Shown: positions 1-6,619 of the stretch, one piece after another | Layout: each line of letters opens with the position of its first letter | How positions within the stretch are numbered: the first letter of the stretch is position 1 | NCBI GenBank assembly: GCA_029979145.1 | Contig: JAPOIC010000017.1 | Span: 1 to 15,805 of the forward strand | Source of the DNA: Opitutaceae bacterium | GTDB lineage: Bacteria; Verrucomicrobiota; Verrucomicrobiia; Opitutales; Opitutaceae | Direction: 5' to 3' | Length of the DNA stretch: 15,805 nt | Program-made: the position numbers and the translations under genes | Notes under the pieces: model-generated | What the model was told of the DNA's origin: nothing | The model's database searches: none | Seen by the model: the letters and a program-made list of their open reading frames with translations, nothing else

Positions 1-81
1 GCGGTCGGTGGCCGGCCGCACCGCGTTGCCCTTGGGGGCGACCAAGGGGATGCCGCGGGCCTGACCTCCGGTGATGCGCAT
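1..81 (-). CDS. rsmD: 16S rRNA (guanine(966)-N2)-methyltransferase RsmD, N-terminus only
   Basis: Only the first 27 codons are inside the window; the gene continues past the left edge. The minus-strand ATG lies at 81-79. The peptide begins MRITGGQARGIPL and continues with APKGNAVRPATDR. This matches the start of RsmD, which typically reads MRIIGG.(A/K)(R/K)GR.L..P.G...RPT.DRVRE. RsmD is a Rossmann-fold, SAM-dependent enzyme that methylates G966 of 16S rRNA in the small subunit; its catalytic NPPY-type motif would lie outside the window. There is no Shine-Dalgarno sequence upstream, as for most genes here. It diverges from the metallo-hydrolase gene with 65 bases between the starts. The identification rests on a short but very characteristic segment. 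Confidence 0.85.
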   Translation of the reverse strand, partial: MRITGGQARGIPLVAPKGNAVRPATDR

Positions 82-146
82 AGCGGCAGACAAAACCCCG
101 CGGCACGATTGGCAAATCGGAAACCCTGTGCACCCTTGTCCGCATC

Positions 147-1121
147 ATGGCCCGCGCTCCGACTCACCCGGTTTCCGATCACTGCGACGGCCGGAGTTTC
201 TTCAATCCGCGCGGCCACATCAACCGCACCTGGGGCGACGTCATGCGCTGGCGACGCACCAGCCAACCGACGCCCTGGCCAACACAGATCGACTTCACGC
301 CGCCGCCCCTCGCCCCGCATCCTGGCGGGCCGATCGTGGACTGCACCACGGTCAATCACGCGACGTTTCTCCTGCGTTGGGCGGATCTCACGATTCTCAC
401 TGATCCAGTCTACAGCCTCTGCGCCGGACCGTTGGGCCGGTTGGGGCCGCGCCGCGTGCACGCGCCGGGCGTCGCATGGACCGACCTGCCCCGGATCGAC
501 GTCGTGCTTCTCAGCCACGATCACTACGACCACTGCGACCTGCCGACCCTGCGGGCCTTGGCCCGGAGGGACACACCCTTGGCAATCACGCCCTTGGGCA
601 ACGGGACCTTGTTGCGGCGGGCCGGCTTTGCGGCCGACCGCATCGTCGAGCTGGACTGGTGGCAGAATCACCGCACTGCAAACGGCGCCACGATCACGGT
701 CACGCCCGCCCGGCACTGGAGCAACCGGCTGAGCGGGGCGCGCAACGGCCGGCTGTGGGGCGGGTTTCACGTCAAGCACGGCGAGCGCCGCGTCGTATTC
801 ACCGGTGACACCGGCTACGACGACACGTTTTTTCGCGAAATCGACCAACGCCTCGGCGCCCCGGATCTCGCGCTGATTCCCATCGGAGCCTACGAACCAC
901 GCTGGTTCATGGCGCCGCAACACTGCGACCCGGCCGAAGCGGTGCGAATCTACCAGGATCTGGGGGCACGCCGCGGCGTCGGCATGCACTGGGGCACCTT
1001 TCAACTGACCGACGAGGGTCGCGAGGCACCGCTCTGCGCCCTCGCCGCCGCCCGGGCCGCCGCCGGGATCAGCGAAACGGATTTTTCTGCGCCTTCTCCG
1101 GGAATCACGGTGTGTTCCTAA
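147..1121 (+). CDS. Metallo-beta-lactamase-fold hydrolase, NAPE-PLD/UlaG-like
   Basis: A 324-residue MBL-fold protein with a full set of metal ligands. The HxHxDH motif is SHDHYDHCD (H124, H126, D128, H129). Further ligands are H190 (in ARHWS), the bridging D221 (in FTGDTGYDD) and H281 (in MHWGTF). The FFNPRG segment near residue 18 and YEPRWFM at 249-255 are typical of the family holding N-acylphosphatidylethanolamine phospholipase D and bacterial RomA/UlaG-like proteins. Members act as phosphodiesterases or lactonases, so the substrate cannot be named from sequence. No signal peptide is apparent, so it is probably cytoplasmic. The ATG at 147 is the first that covers the family N-terminus; no ribosome-binding site is visible. 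It lies 103 bases upstream of the WPL/Mla operon on the same strand. A link to phospholipid metabolism is tempting but is inference from proximity. Confidence 0.88.
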   Translation: MARAPTHPVSDHCDGRSFFNPRGHINRTWGDVMRWRRTSQPTPWPTQIDFTPPPLAPHPGGPIVDCTTVNHATFLLRWADLTILTDPVYSLCAGPLGRLGPRRVHAPGVAWTDLPRIDVVLLSHDHYDHCDLPTLRALARRDTPLAITPLGNGTLLRRAGFAADRIVELDWWQNHRTANGATITVTPARHWSNRLSGARNGRLWGGFHVKHGERRVVFTGDTGYDDTFFREIDQRLGAPDLALIPIGAYEPRWFMAPQHCDPAEAVRIYQDLGARRGVGMHWGTFQLTDEGREAPLCALAAARAAAGISETDFSAPSPGITVCS

Positions 1122-1180
1122 CGGCGACTGTGTCATGGATCGCGCCGGCGACCGTAGAACTGTCGACAGGTCGCGGAGAA

Positions 1181-1228
1181 TATAGGTAACAAATGGCCAG
1201 TGACCTGTCAGAACAGCGTTTCGCATGA
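1181..1228 (+). promoter_or_regulatory. Possible promoter element and 11-codon leader ORF before the WPL/Mla operon
   Basis: The 103-base gap after the hydrolase gene holds a TATAGG hexamer at 1181-1186, a possible -10 box, without a well-spaced -35; TCGACA at 1163-1168 is too close. Seven bases downstream, at 1193, begins a short ORF: ATG GCC AGT GAC CTG TCA GAA CAG CGT TTC GCA TGA. It would encode MASDLSEQRFA. Its TGA overlaps the ATG of the next gene as ATGA (1225-1228) in a different frame. If transcription starts near 1193, the leader ORF would be leaderless and could couple translation into the main gene. This is only a sequence pattern; short ORFs arise by chance. Confidence 0.22.
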
Positions 1229-2703
1229 CCAAGCGCCTCAGCCTCCGGACCCTCATGTCTGCACTCGCGATTTGCGCGAGCGCGGCAGGCGCGCGCGCGG
1301 AGAACAATGTCTGGCCGTTTCTCGTCGAGCAGGTTGACCCCGCGTCCGGCGAAGTGACCGAGCGGCAGGTCGCGGGTCCGTTGCTGTTTTCCAAGGACAC
1401 CCCTGACGGCACGCACTACGAGGGCCTGCGGCCCCTCTGGCTGCTGCGCAAGGACGCCACGGGGCGCGAGGACCGGACTTTTCTTTATCCACTCTTCTCC
1501 TGGCGGCGCGACGCCACGGTCGAGGAATGGACCGCGTTCAACCTCATCAATCACTCGCGCTCGATCGATGGCCGGGTGGACCTCATCCCGCGCAAGTTTG
1601 ACGTGTGGCCGTTCTGGTTCTCCCGCGACACCGGTGCGCCGGAAACCAGCTATCACGCGTTCTTTCCTGTCGCCGGCACGGTCAAAAACCGCTTCGGCTA
1701 CGACCGGTTGGATTGGGCGATTTGGCCGCTTTGGTTTGGCACGGAAAAAGCCGGCATAACCACAACGTCGACGCCGTGGCCGATCATCCGCCACAGCACG
1801 GGCAACGGACACGAGGGGTTCGCCATCTGGCCCTTGTTCGGCTCCGCCCAAAAACCCGGCGCCTACCGCAAGCAGTATTACCTCTGGCCGCTGATCTACA
1901 AAAACGAGCTGCGCCTCGGCGCAGCGGAGCCGACGGTGCTGCAGGGTTTCCTGCCGTTCTACACCAAGGAACAACGCCCGGGCTCGGTCAGCGAAAACTT
2001 CCTCTGGCCGTTCTTCGGCTACACCCGCCAGACCGAGCCGGTCGCCTACCGCGAAAACCGCTACTTCTGGCCGCTCTTTGTTCAAGGCCGCGGCGACGAG
2101 CGCTACGTCAACCGCTGGGCGCCATTCTACACCCACTCCATTCGCAAGGGCACGGACAAGCAGTGGTTCGCCTGGCCGCTCATTCGGCAGGAGAAGTGGA
2201 CGGCCGACGGACTCGACCACACCAAGCAGCAATTCTTCTGGTTCATCTACTGGTCGCACGAACAACGCAGTGCCGTGAACCCCGCGCTGCCGGCGGCGCA
2301 CAAGACTCACTTTTGGCCGCTTTTCAGCGCCTGGGACAACGGCGCCGGCCGCCGTCAAGGCCAGTTCCCCAGCCCGCTCGGCGTGTTCTTCCCGTCGAAT
2401 GAAAAGGTGCGCGTCCTTTATGAGCCGCTCTTCGCCCTCTACCGTTACGACCAACGGACGCCGGAAGACGTGCACCACTCCCTGCTCTGGCGGGCCGTCA
2501 CCTGGCGCCGCACCGGAGCCGAGCGTGAGTTCCACTTCCTCGGGCCCTTGCTCGAATCTGCCCGCGACGAACGCGGATCCCGGGTGGCGCTGCTCAAGGG
2601 CCTGATCGGCTTCCGCAAACCCGCAGGAAAAAATTGGCGCCCATTCCTATTCGATTTTTCCCTCGATTCGCGCAAGATGACCTCGACACCGCGCGCCCCG
2701 TGA
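1225..2703 (+). CDS. Exported WPL/WPF-repeat protein, first gene of the mla operon (function unknown)
   Basis: The 492-residue product does not belong to a family I can name. It begins with a classical signal peptide (charged MTKRLSLR, hydrophobic core, likely cleavage after ARA at 25). The rest is a degenerate repeat centred on an aromatic-Pro-hydrophobic step: WPF 30, RPLW 69, YPLF 88, WPFW 128, FPV 147, WPLW 167, WPII 185, WPLF 202, WPLI 221, LPFY 243, WPFF 261, WPLF 282, APFY 299, WPLI 317, WPLF 364. From 128 to 317 the spacing is 17-22 residues. Between the motifs are polar, turn-rich stretches, as in beta-strand or hairpin repeats. Residues 385-480 hold looser repeats (EPLF, SLLW, LGPLL, RPFLF). 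There is no C-terminal aromatic residue, so no standard barrel signal. C17 is in the signal peptide and is not a lipobox. The stop is one base from the mlaE ATG. A role in the envelope with MlaEFD is inferred from context. Confidence 0.85.
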   Translation: MTKRLSLRTLMSALAICASAAGARAENNVWPFLVEQVDPASGEVTERQVAGPLLFSKDTPDGTHYEGLRPLWLLRKDATGREDRTFLYPLFSWRRDATVEEWTAFNLINHSRSIDGRVDLIPRKFDVWPFWFSRDTGAPETSYHAFFPVAGTVKNRFGYDRLDWAIWPLWFGTEKAGITTTSTPWPIIRHSTGNGHEGFAIWPLFGSAQKPGAYRKQYYLWPLIYKNELRLGAAEPTVLQGFLPFYTKEQRPGSVSENFLWPFFGYTRQTEPVAYRENRYFWPLFVQGRGDERYVNRWAPFYTHSIRKGTDKQWFAWPLIRQEKWTADGLDHTKQQFFWFIYWSHEQRSAVNPALPAAHKTHFWPLFSAWDNGAGRRQGQFPSPLGVFFPSNEKVRVLYEPLFALYRYDQRTPEDVHHSLLWRAVTWRRTGAEREFHFLGPLLESARDERGSRVALLKGLIGFRKPAGKNWRPFLFDFSLDSRKMTSTPRAP

Positions 2704-2704
2704 C

Positions 2705-3457
2705 ATGAAGCATATTAACGCAATCTTGGAAGGCTTTGGCAGCACCGTTCTCCTCTTGGTGAACTCCGCGCGCCATGCCGGCAGCCTGCCGCGCCAATTC
2801 AAGCGCTTCATGGAGCAGTGCTACCTCATCGGCTACACGACGCTGCCCATCGTCGCCATCCTTAGCTTCTTCATCGGCGGAGTGCTCGCGCTGCAGAGCG
2901 GCTACAGCATGTCGAATTTCGGCGCCAAGGAATTCATCGGCTCGCTCGTCGGCCTGTCGATGGCGCGCGAGCTGGGTCCCGTGATGGTTGCCGTCCTTGT
3001 CGCCGGTCGCGTGGGCTCGGCCATCGCCGCCGAATTGGCGTCGATGAAAGTATATCAGGAGGTCGACGCTTTGCTCACGATGAACATCCCGCCGGAACGC
3101 ATCCTCGTCCTGCCCCGTCTCGCCGCGGTGCTGGTGATGATGCCGGTGCTCGCCGTCATCGCCAACCTCGTGGGCTGGTTCGGCGGCGCGCTGATCTGCC
3201 AGTATGTCGACTTCATCGCTTTGCCCCCGGAGAAATACTTCGAGGCGCTGCGCCAATTCACCGACTTTAAGGACGTGTGGGACGGCATCATCAAGGCCGA
3301 GATCTTCGGCTTCGTCGTCGTGCTCGTCTCCTGCAACATCGGGCTGCGCACGAAGGGCGGCCCGCGCGAGATCGGCGCCTCGGTCACCCAGGCGGTCGTC
3401 GTTTCCCTCATTCTGATTCTGGTGCTCGACTACTTCGTCACCAAGGCCTTGCTCTGA
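2705..3457 (+). CDS. mlaE: MlaE-family lipid ABC transporter permease
   Basis: The 250-residue membrane protein is the permease of an MCE-type (Mla/Ttg2) phospholipid transporter in the inner membrane. The family core is clear: MARELGP at 86-92, followed by AGRVGSAIAAELASMKV at 100-116 and the acidic EVDAL at 119-123, the segment that contacts the ATPase. Hydrophobic segments lie around residues 42-64, 92-108, 137-160, 189-208 and 228-247. The N-terminal amphipathic helix at about 1-35 is also typical. Length is normal for MlaE. The start codon follows the WPL-repeat stop as TGACATG, without a Shine-Dalgarno sequence, and the stop is joined to mlaF by the same TGACATG arrangement. Translational coupling is therefore likely. 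Direction of lipid transport cannot be told from the sequence. Confidence 0.95.
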   Translation: MKHINAILEGFGSTVLLLVNSARHAGSLPRQFKRFMEQCYLIGYTTLPIVAILSFFIGGVLALQSGYSMSNFGAKEFIGSLVGLSMARELGPVMVAVLVAGRVGSAIAAELASMKVYQEVDALLTMNIPPERILVLPRLAAVLVMMPVLAVIANLVGWFGGALICQYVDFIALPPEKYFEALRQFTDFKDVWDGIIKAEIFGFVVVLVSCNIGLRTKGGPREIGASVTQAVVVSLILILVLDYFVTKALL

Positions 3458-3458
3458 C

Positions 3459-4262
3459 ATGCCCTCCAGCTCCACCCGCAATCCCTTTACCGCCGAGGAA
3501 AGCCCAGCCGTCGGCGTGTCGCTTCACGGCGTCAGCAAGCAGTTTGGCGATCACGTGGTGCTCAAGAACATCACGCTGCAAATCGAGCCAGGTGAAATCT
3601 TTGTCCTCATGGGCCCCAGCGGCTCCGGCAAGAGCGTCCTCCTGAAGCATATCGTCGGCCTCGAAGCCCCTTCGGCCGGCCAAGTCTGCGTCGGCAACCA
3701 GGACGCTGCCGACCCCGAGACGCGAGAAGACGTGCGCATGGCGCTGGTCTTCCAAGCCGGCGCGCTGTTCAACTCCCTCTCCGTCTACGACAACCTCGCC
3801 CTCTACCTCCGTGAGCACCGGTTGGGCACCGAAGGCCAGGTCCGCGAAAAGGTCATGCACGCGCTGCAGATCCTTTCGCTGGAGAACGCCGCCGGGAAAT
3901 TACCGTCAGAACTCTCGGGTGGCATGCGCAAGCGCGTGGCCATCGCCCGCGCGCTGGTAATGGAGCCGCAGCTCCTGCTTTACGACGAACCGACTTCCGA
4001 GCTCGACCCCGTGATGGCGGCGACGATCAGCGAAATCATCGCGAGCCTGAAGGACGAGTATCACGTGACCTCAATCGTCGTGTCGCATGACCGCGACCTG
4101 GCTCTCAACATCGCCGACCGGGTCGGCATCCTCATGGGCGGCGAACTCATCACCATCGCCACCCCCGACGAGCTCAAGTCTTCCACCGACCCGCGGGTGC
4201 AGGACTTCCTCAACCCCCGCATCGATTTGCAACAGCCACGCTTTAAGAAACTGGAGACTTGA
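3459..4262 (+). CDS. mlaF: MlaF-family lipid ABC transporter ATPase
   Basis: The 267-residue ATPase powers the MlaE permease. All nucleotide-binding elements are present: Walker A GPSGSGKS at 52-59, Q-loop FQAG at 98-101, signature LSGGM at 152-156 followed by RKRVAIARAL, Walker B LLLYDEP at 172-178, and H-loop H211 in VVSHD. The LSGGM form of the signature is the one used by Mla/Ttg2A ATPases. The segment after Walker B reads TSELDP, where TSGLDP or TTGLDP is more common, so a Gly is replaced by Glu at 181. The N-terminus has about 17 residues of low-complexity lead before the beta-strand SLHGVSK. It begins one base after the mlaE stop and ends two bases before the preferred mlaD start. No STAS protein (MlaB) gene accompanies it. 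Confidence 0.95.
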   Translation: MPSSSTRNPFTAEESPAVGVSLHGVSKQFGDHVVLKNITLQIEPGEIFVLMGPSGSGKSVLLKHIVGLEAPSAGQVCVGNQDAADPETREDVRMALVFQAGALFNSLSVYDNLALYLREHRLGTEGQVREKVMHALQILSLENAAGKLPSELSGGMRKRVAIARALVMEPQLLLYDEPTSELDPVMAATISEIIASLKDEYHVTSIVVSHDRDLALNIADRVGILMGGELITIATPDELKSSTDPRVQDFLNPRIDLQQPRFKKLET

Positions 4263-4264
4263 CC

Positions 4265-5257
4265 ATGAACAACCTGCACCACACCGCCCGCGTCGGGCTG
4301 TTTTTCCTCCTGGGCGTCGCCCTCATTTGGGTGACCTACGAGACGCTCGGCAACACCTCGAGCCTCAAGAAGACCGGCTATGCGCTCGTCGCCGGCTTCG
4401 ACAACCTGAAGGAGCTCAAGGCCGGTGACGACATCCGCATGGCCGGCGTGCGCATCGGCGCCGTCGAGACCACACGCCTGGCCGGCCGCCGCGCCGAGGC
4501 GGTGCTGCGCATCGACAAGCGCATCGAGATCGCCGCCGACGCCGAGGCCACGATCGCGACCGCCGGTCTGCTCGGCACCAACTACATCGCCATCGACCTC
4601 GGCTCCCCCGGTGCACCTGCGCTGGCCCCCGGTTCGGAAATTCCCACCCGCGCCTCCGCCGACCTCAACACCATCATGACCCAACTCGGCGAGCTTGGCG
4701 GCAAGCTGGAGGGCACCCTCGGTTCCATCGGCGAAGTTTTCCAAGGCGACGCCGACCAACCCGGGCTCTTCCAGCGCCTCGACACCCTCCTGAGCGAGAA
4801 CAGCACGAAAATCGACGAGGTCATGACCAACCTGCAGGACATCACCGCGAAGCTGAATCGCGGCGAAGGCACGCTTGGCAAGCTCATCAACGATCCGCAG
4901 CTGCACGACGAGCTGCTCGTCACGGTGGGCGAGATTAAGGGCGCCGCTTCCGATGCCCGCACCTTTGTCACCGACGCCCAGGAAATCGTGAACCACGTGA
5001 AGACCGGCCAAGGCACCCTCGGCGCCCTCGTCTACGATGAAAAGGCCGGCGCCGACCTCAAGGCTACGACCGCCAACCTGCGCAGCGTTTCCGACAAGCT
5101 CGCCAAGGGCGAAGGCACACTCGGCAAGTTGATCAACGACGACACGCTCTACACCAGCGCCCGCAGCACCCTGCAAAAGGCCGACCGCGCCCTCGATGGA
5201 CTCAACGACTCCGACCCGATCACGGCCGTCGGCGTCGTCGCCAACGCGCTGTTCTGA
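4265..5257 (+). CDS. mlaD: MlaD-family MCE-domain lipid-binding protein with long repeat tail
   Basis: The 330-residue product is the membrane-anchored MCE subunit that forms the lipid-carrying ring on the periplasmic face. Residues 9-25 (RVGLFFLLGVALIWVTY) form the single N-terminal anchor. The MCE domain spans about 38-113 and includes GFDNLKELKAGDDIRMAGVR (45-64) and GLLGTNYIAIDLG. A tail of over 200 residues follows, much longer than in E. coli MlaD. It is probably helical and carries three G-x-G-T-L-G motifs: GEGTLGKLIND at 200, GQGTLGALVYD at 248 and GEGTLGKLIND at 282. I chose ATG 4265 over the in-frame TTG at 4259 because GGAG at 4253-4256 is correctly spaced for the ATG only. It is the last gene of the operon; no mlaC or mlaA follows. 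Confidence 0.93.
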   Translation: MNNLHHTARVGLFFLLGVALIWVTYETLGNTSSLKKTGYALVAGFDNLKELKAGDDIRMAGVRIGAVETTRLAGRRAEAVLRIDKRIEIAADAEATIATAGLLGTNYIAIDLGSPGAPALAPGSEIPTRASADLNTIMTQLGELGGKLEGTLGSIGEVFQGDADQPGLFQRLDTLLSENSTKIDEVMTNLQDITAKLNRGEGTLGKLINDPQLHDELLVTVGEIKGAASDARTFVTDAQEIVNHVKTGQGTLGALVYDEKAGADLKATTANLRSVSDKLAKGEGTLGKLINDDTLYTSARSTLQKADRALDGLNDSDPITAVGVVANALF

Positions 5258-5261
5258 GCAC

Positions 5262-5346
5262 CAAAGGTGGGCCGGCCGGTCCCTCGGCCGGCTTGACTGC
5301 AGCGCACGAGAAAAACGCGCAGAGGGACCCGCGCGTCCACCTTTTG
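5262..5346. terminator. Hairpin and nested inverted repeats between convergent mlaD and argG
   Basis: The 122-base gap between the mlaD stop and the argG stop holds a perfect 8-bp hairpin, GCCGGCCG (5271-5278), loop GTCCCT, CGGCCGGC (5285-5292). It has no T-run on either side, so termination by this hairpin alone is uncertain. A competing, wider fold is possible: CAAAGGTGG (5262-5270) pairs with CCACCTTTTG (5337-5346, one unpaired base), and GGTCCCTC (5278-5285) pairs with GAGGGACC (5322-5329). The position between two converging operons fits a bidirectional transcription stop. Confidence 0.5.
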
Positions 5347-5379
5347 CACGGGCAAACCCGCACAGATCGATCCGGCAAC

Positions 5380-6606
5380 TCAGCTCTTCGGGCCGCCTTG
5401 GGCGAGGCTCCGGGCGCGGAGACGCAGGCCGTTGAGGCGGATGAAGCCGGTCGCGTCGTTCTGGTTATACCAGCTCTTCACGCCCTCCATCGAAGCGATA
5501 TGCGGATCGTAGAGGGAATACTTCGACTTGCGGCCGCAGGTGATGATGTTGCCCTTGTAGAGCTTCAGGCGGACGGTGCCGGTGACGTATTTCTGCGTGT
5601 CGTCGACCAGCGCCTGCAGGGCCTCGCGCTCCGGGGCGAACCAGAACCCGTAGTAAACCAGCTCGGCATACTTCGGAATGAGCGAGTCGCGCAGGTGCAT
5701 GACCTCGCGGTCCATCGTCAGCGACTCCACCTGGCGGTGGGCCTGCATCAGAATCGTGCCGCCCGGGGTCTCGTAGACGCCGCGCGACTTCATGCCGACG
5801 AAACGGTTCTCGACGAGGTCGACGCGGCCGATGCCGTGCTTGCCGCCCAGCTTGTTCAGAGTCTTGAGCACACCAGCCGGGGACAGCTTCTTGCCGTTCA
5901 CCGCCACGCAGTTGCCCTTCACGAAATCGAGCTCGACGTATTCCGGCTTGTTCGGCGCGTCCTCCGGCGAGACGGAAAGCTTGAACATGTCCTTGTTGGC
6001 CTTGGTGGTCGGGTCGAACCACGGATCCTCCAGGATACCGGCCTCGTAGGAGATGTGCAGAAGGTTGCGGTCCATCGAATACGGCTTCTTCAGCGAAGCC
6101 TCGACGGGGATCTTGTGCGTCTGGCAGTAGGCGATCATCTCGGCGCGGCCCGGGAAGGCCTCGCGGAAGTTGTCCTGCTTCCACGGCGCGACGATCTGCA
6201 GGCGCGGGTTGAGCGCCATGTAGGTGAGCTCAAAGCGGCACTGGTCGTTGCCCTTGCCCGTGGCGCCGTGCGCGACGGTGTCGGCCTTTTCCTTCTTGGC
6301 GATGTCGACCTGAGCCTTGGCGATCAGCGGACGCGCGATCGAGGTGCCGAGGTAATACTGGCCCTCGTAGATCGCGTTGGCGCGGATCATCGGGTAAATG
6401 TAGTCCTTCGCAAACTCCTCGACGAGATCGAGAGTGTAGTGCTTCGACGCGCCGGTCTTGCGCGCTTTCTGCGGGAGGCCCTTGAGCTCCTCCTCCTGGC
6501 CGATGTCGGCCGCGAAGGTCACGATCTCCGCGTCATAGGTTTCGCGGAGCCACTTGACGATGACGGAGGTGTCGAGGCCTCCAGAGTAGGCGAGAACGAT
6601 TTTCAT
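5380..6606 (-). CDS. argG: Argininosuccinate synthase
   Basis: The 408-residue enzyme condenses citrulline and aspartate with ATP to argininosuccinate, the penultimate step of arginine synthesis, in the cytoplasm. The N-terminus MKIVLAYSGGLDTS carries the ATP-pyrophosphatase P-loop SGGLDTS (8-14). The second ATP-binding motif is VAHGATGKGNDQ at 111-122, with Ala where Cys is common. Also typical are EGQYYLGTSIARPLIAK near 81-97 and APWKQ near 140. The length is standard. The reading frame is open far upstream into argF, but the ATG at 6606 gives the conserved family start, so the extension is not coding. It starts 13 bases after the argF stop and is probably co-transcribed with it. argH, the next step, is not in the window. 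Confidence 0.97.
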   Translation of the reverse strand: MKIVLAYSGGLDTSVIVKWLRETYDAEIVTFAADIGQEEELKGLPQKARKTGASKHYTLDLVEEFAKDYIYPMIRANAIYEGQYYLGTSIARPLIAKAQVDIAKKEKADTVAHGATGKGNDQCRFELTYMALNPRLQIVAPWKQDNFREAFPGRAEMIAYCQTHKIPVEASLKKPYSMDRNLLHISYEAGILEDPWFDPTTKANKDMFKLSVSPEDAPNKPEYVELDFVKGNCVAVNGKKLSPAGVLKTLNKLGGKHGIGRVDLVENRFVGMKSRGVYETPGGTILMQAHRQVESLTMDREVMHLRDSLIPKYAELVYYGFWFAPEREALQALVDDTQKYVTGTVRLKLYKGNIITCGRKSKYSLYDPHIASMEGVKSWYNQNDATGFIRLNGLRLRARSLAQGGPKS

Positions 6607-6619
6607 GGGCGGGAGTGAT

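Noticed and set aside
1225..1300. WPL protein as a lipoprotein with a lipobox at C17
   Set aside because: The residue before Cys is Ile, not Gly, Ala or Ser. An ordinary signal-peptidase-I site, ARA before E26, fits better.
1105..2535. Minus-strand open frame of 476 codons opposite the WPL-repeat gene
   Set aside because: It is rich in Arg, Ala, Glu and Val with no motif, signal or strand pattern. It lies antisense to a gene with a signal peptide and regular repeats and tight coupling to mlaE. High GC readily leaves such frames open.
4259..4261. TTG as an mlaD start
   Set aside because: GGAG at 4253-4256 would be only two bases away, against eight bases for the ATG at 4265, and ATG is the stronger start codon.
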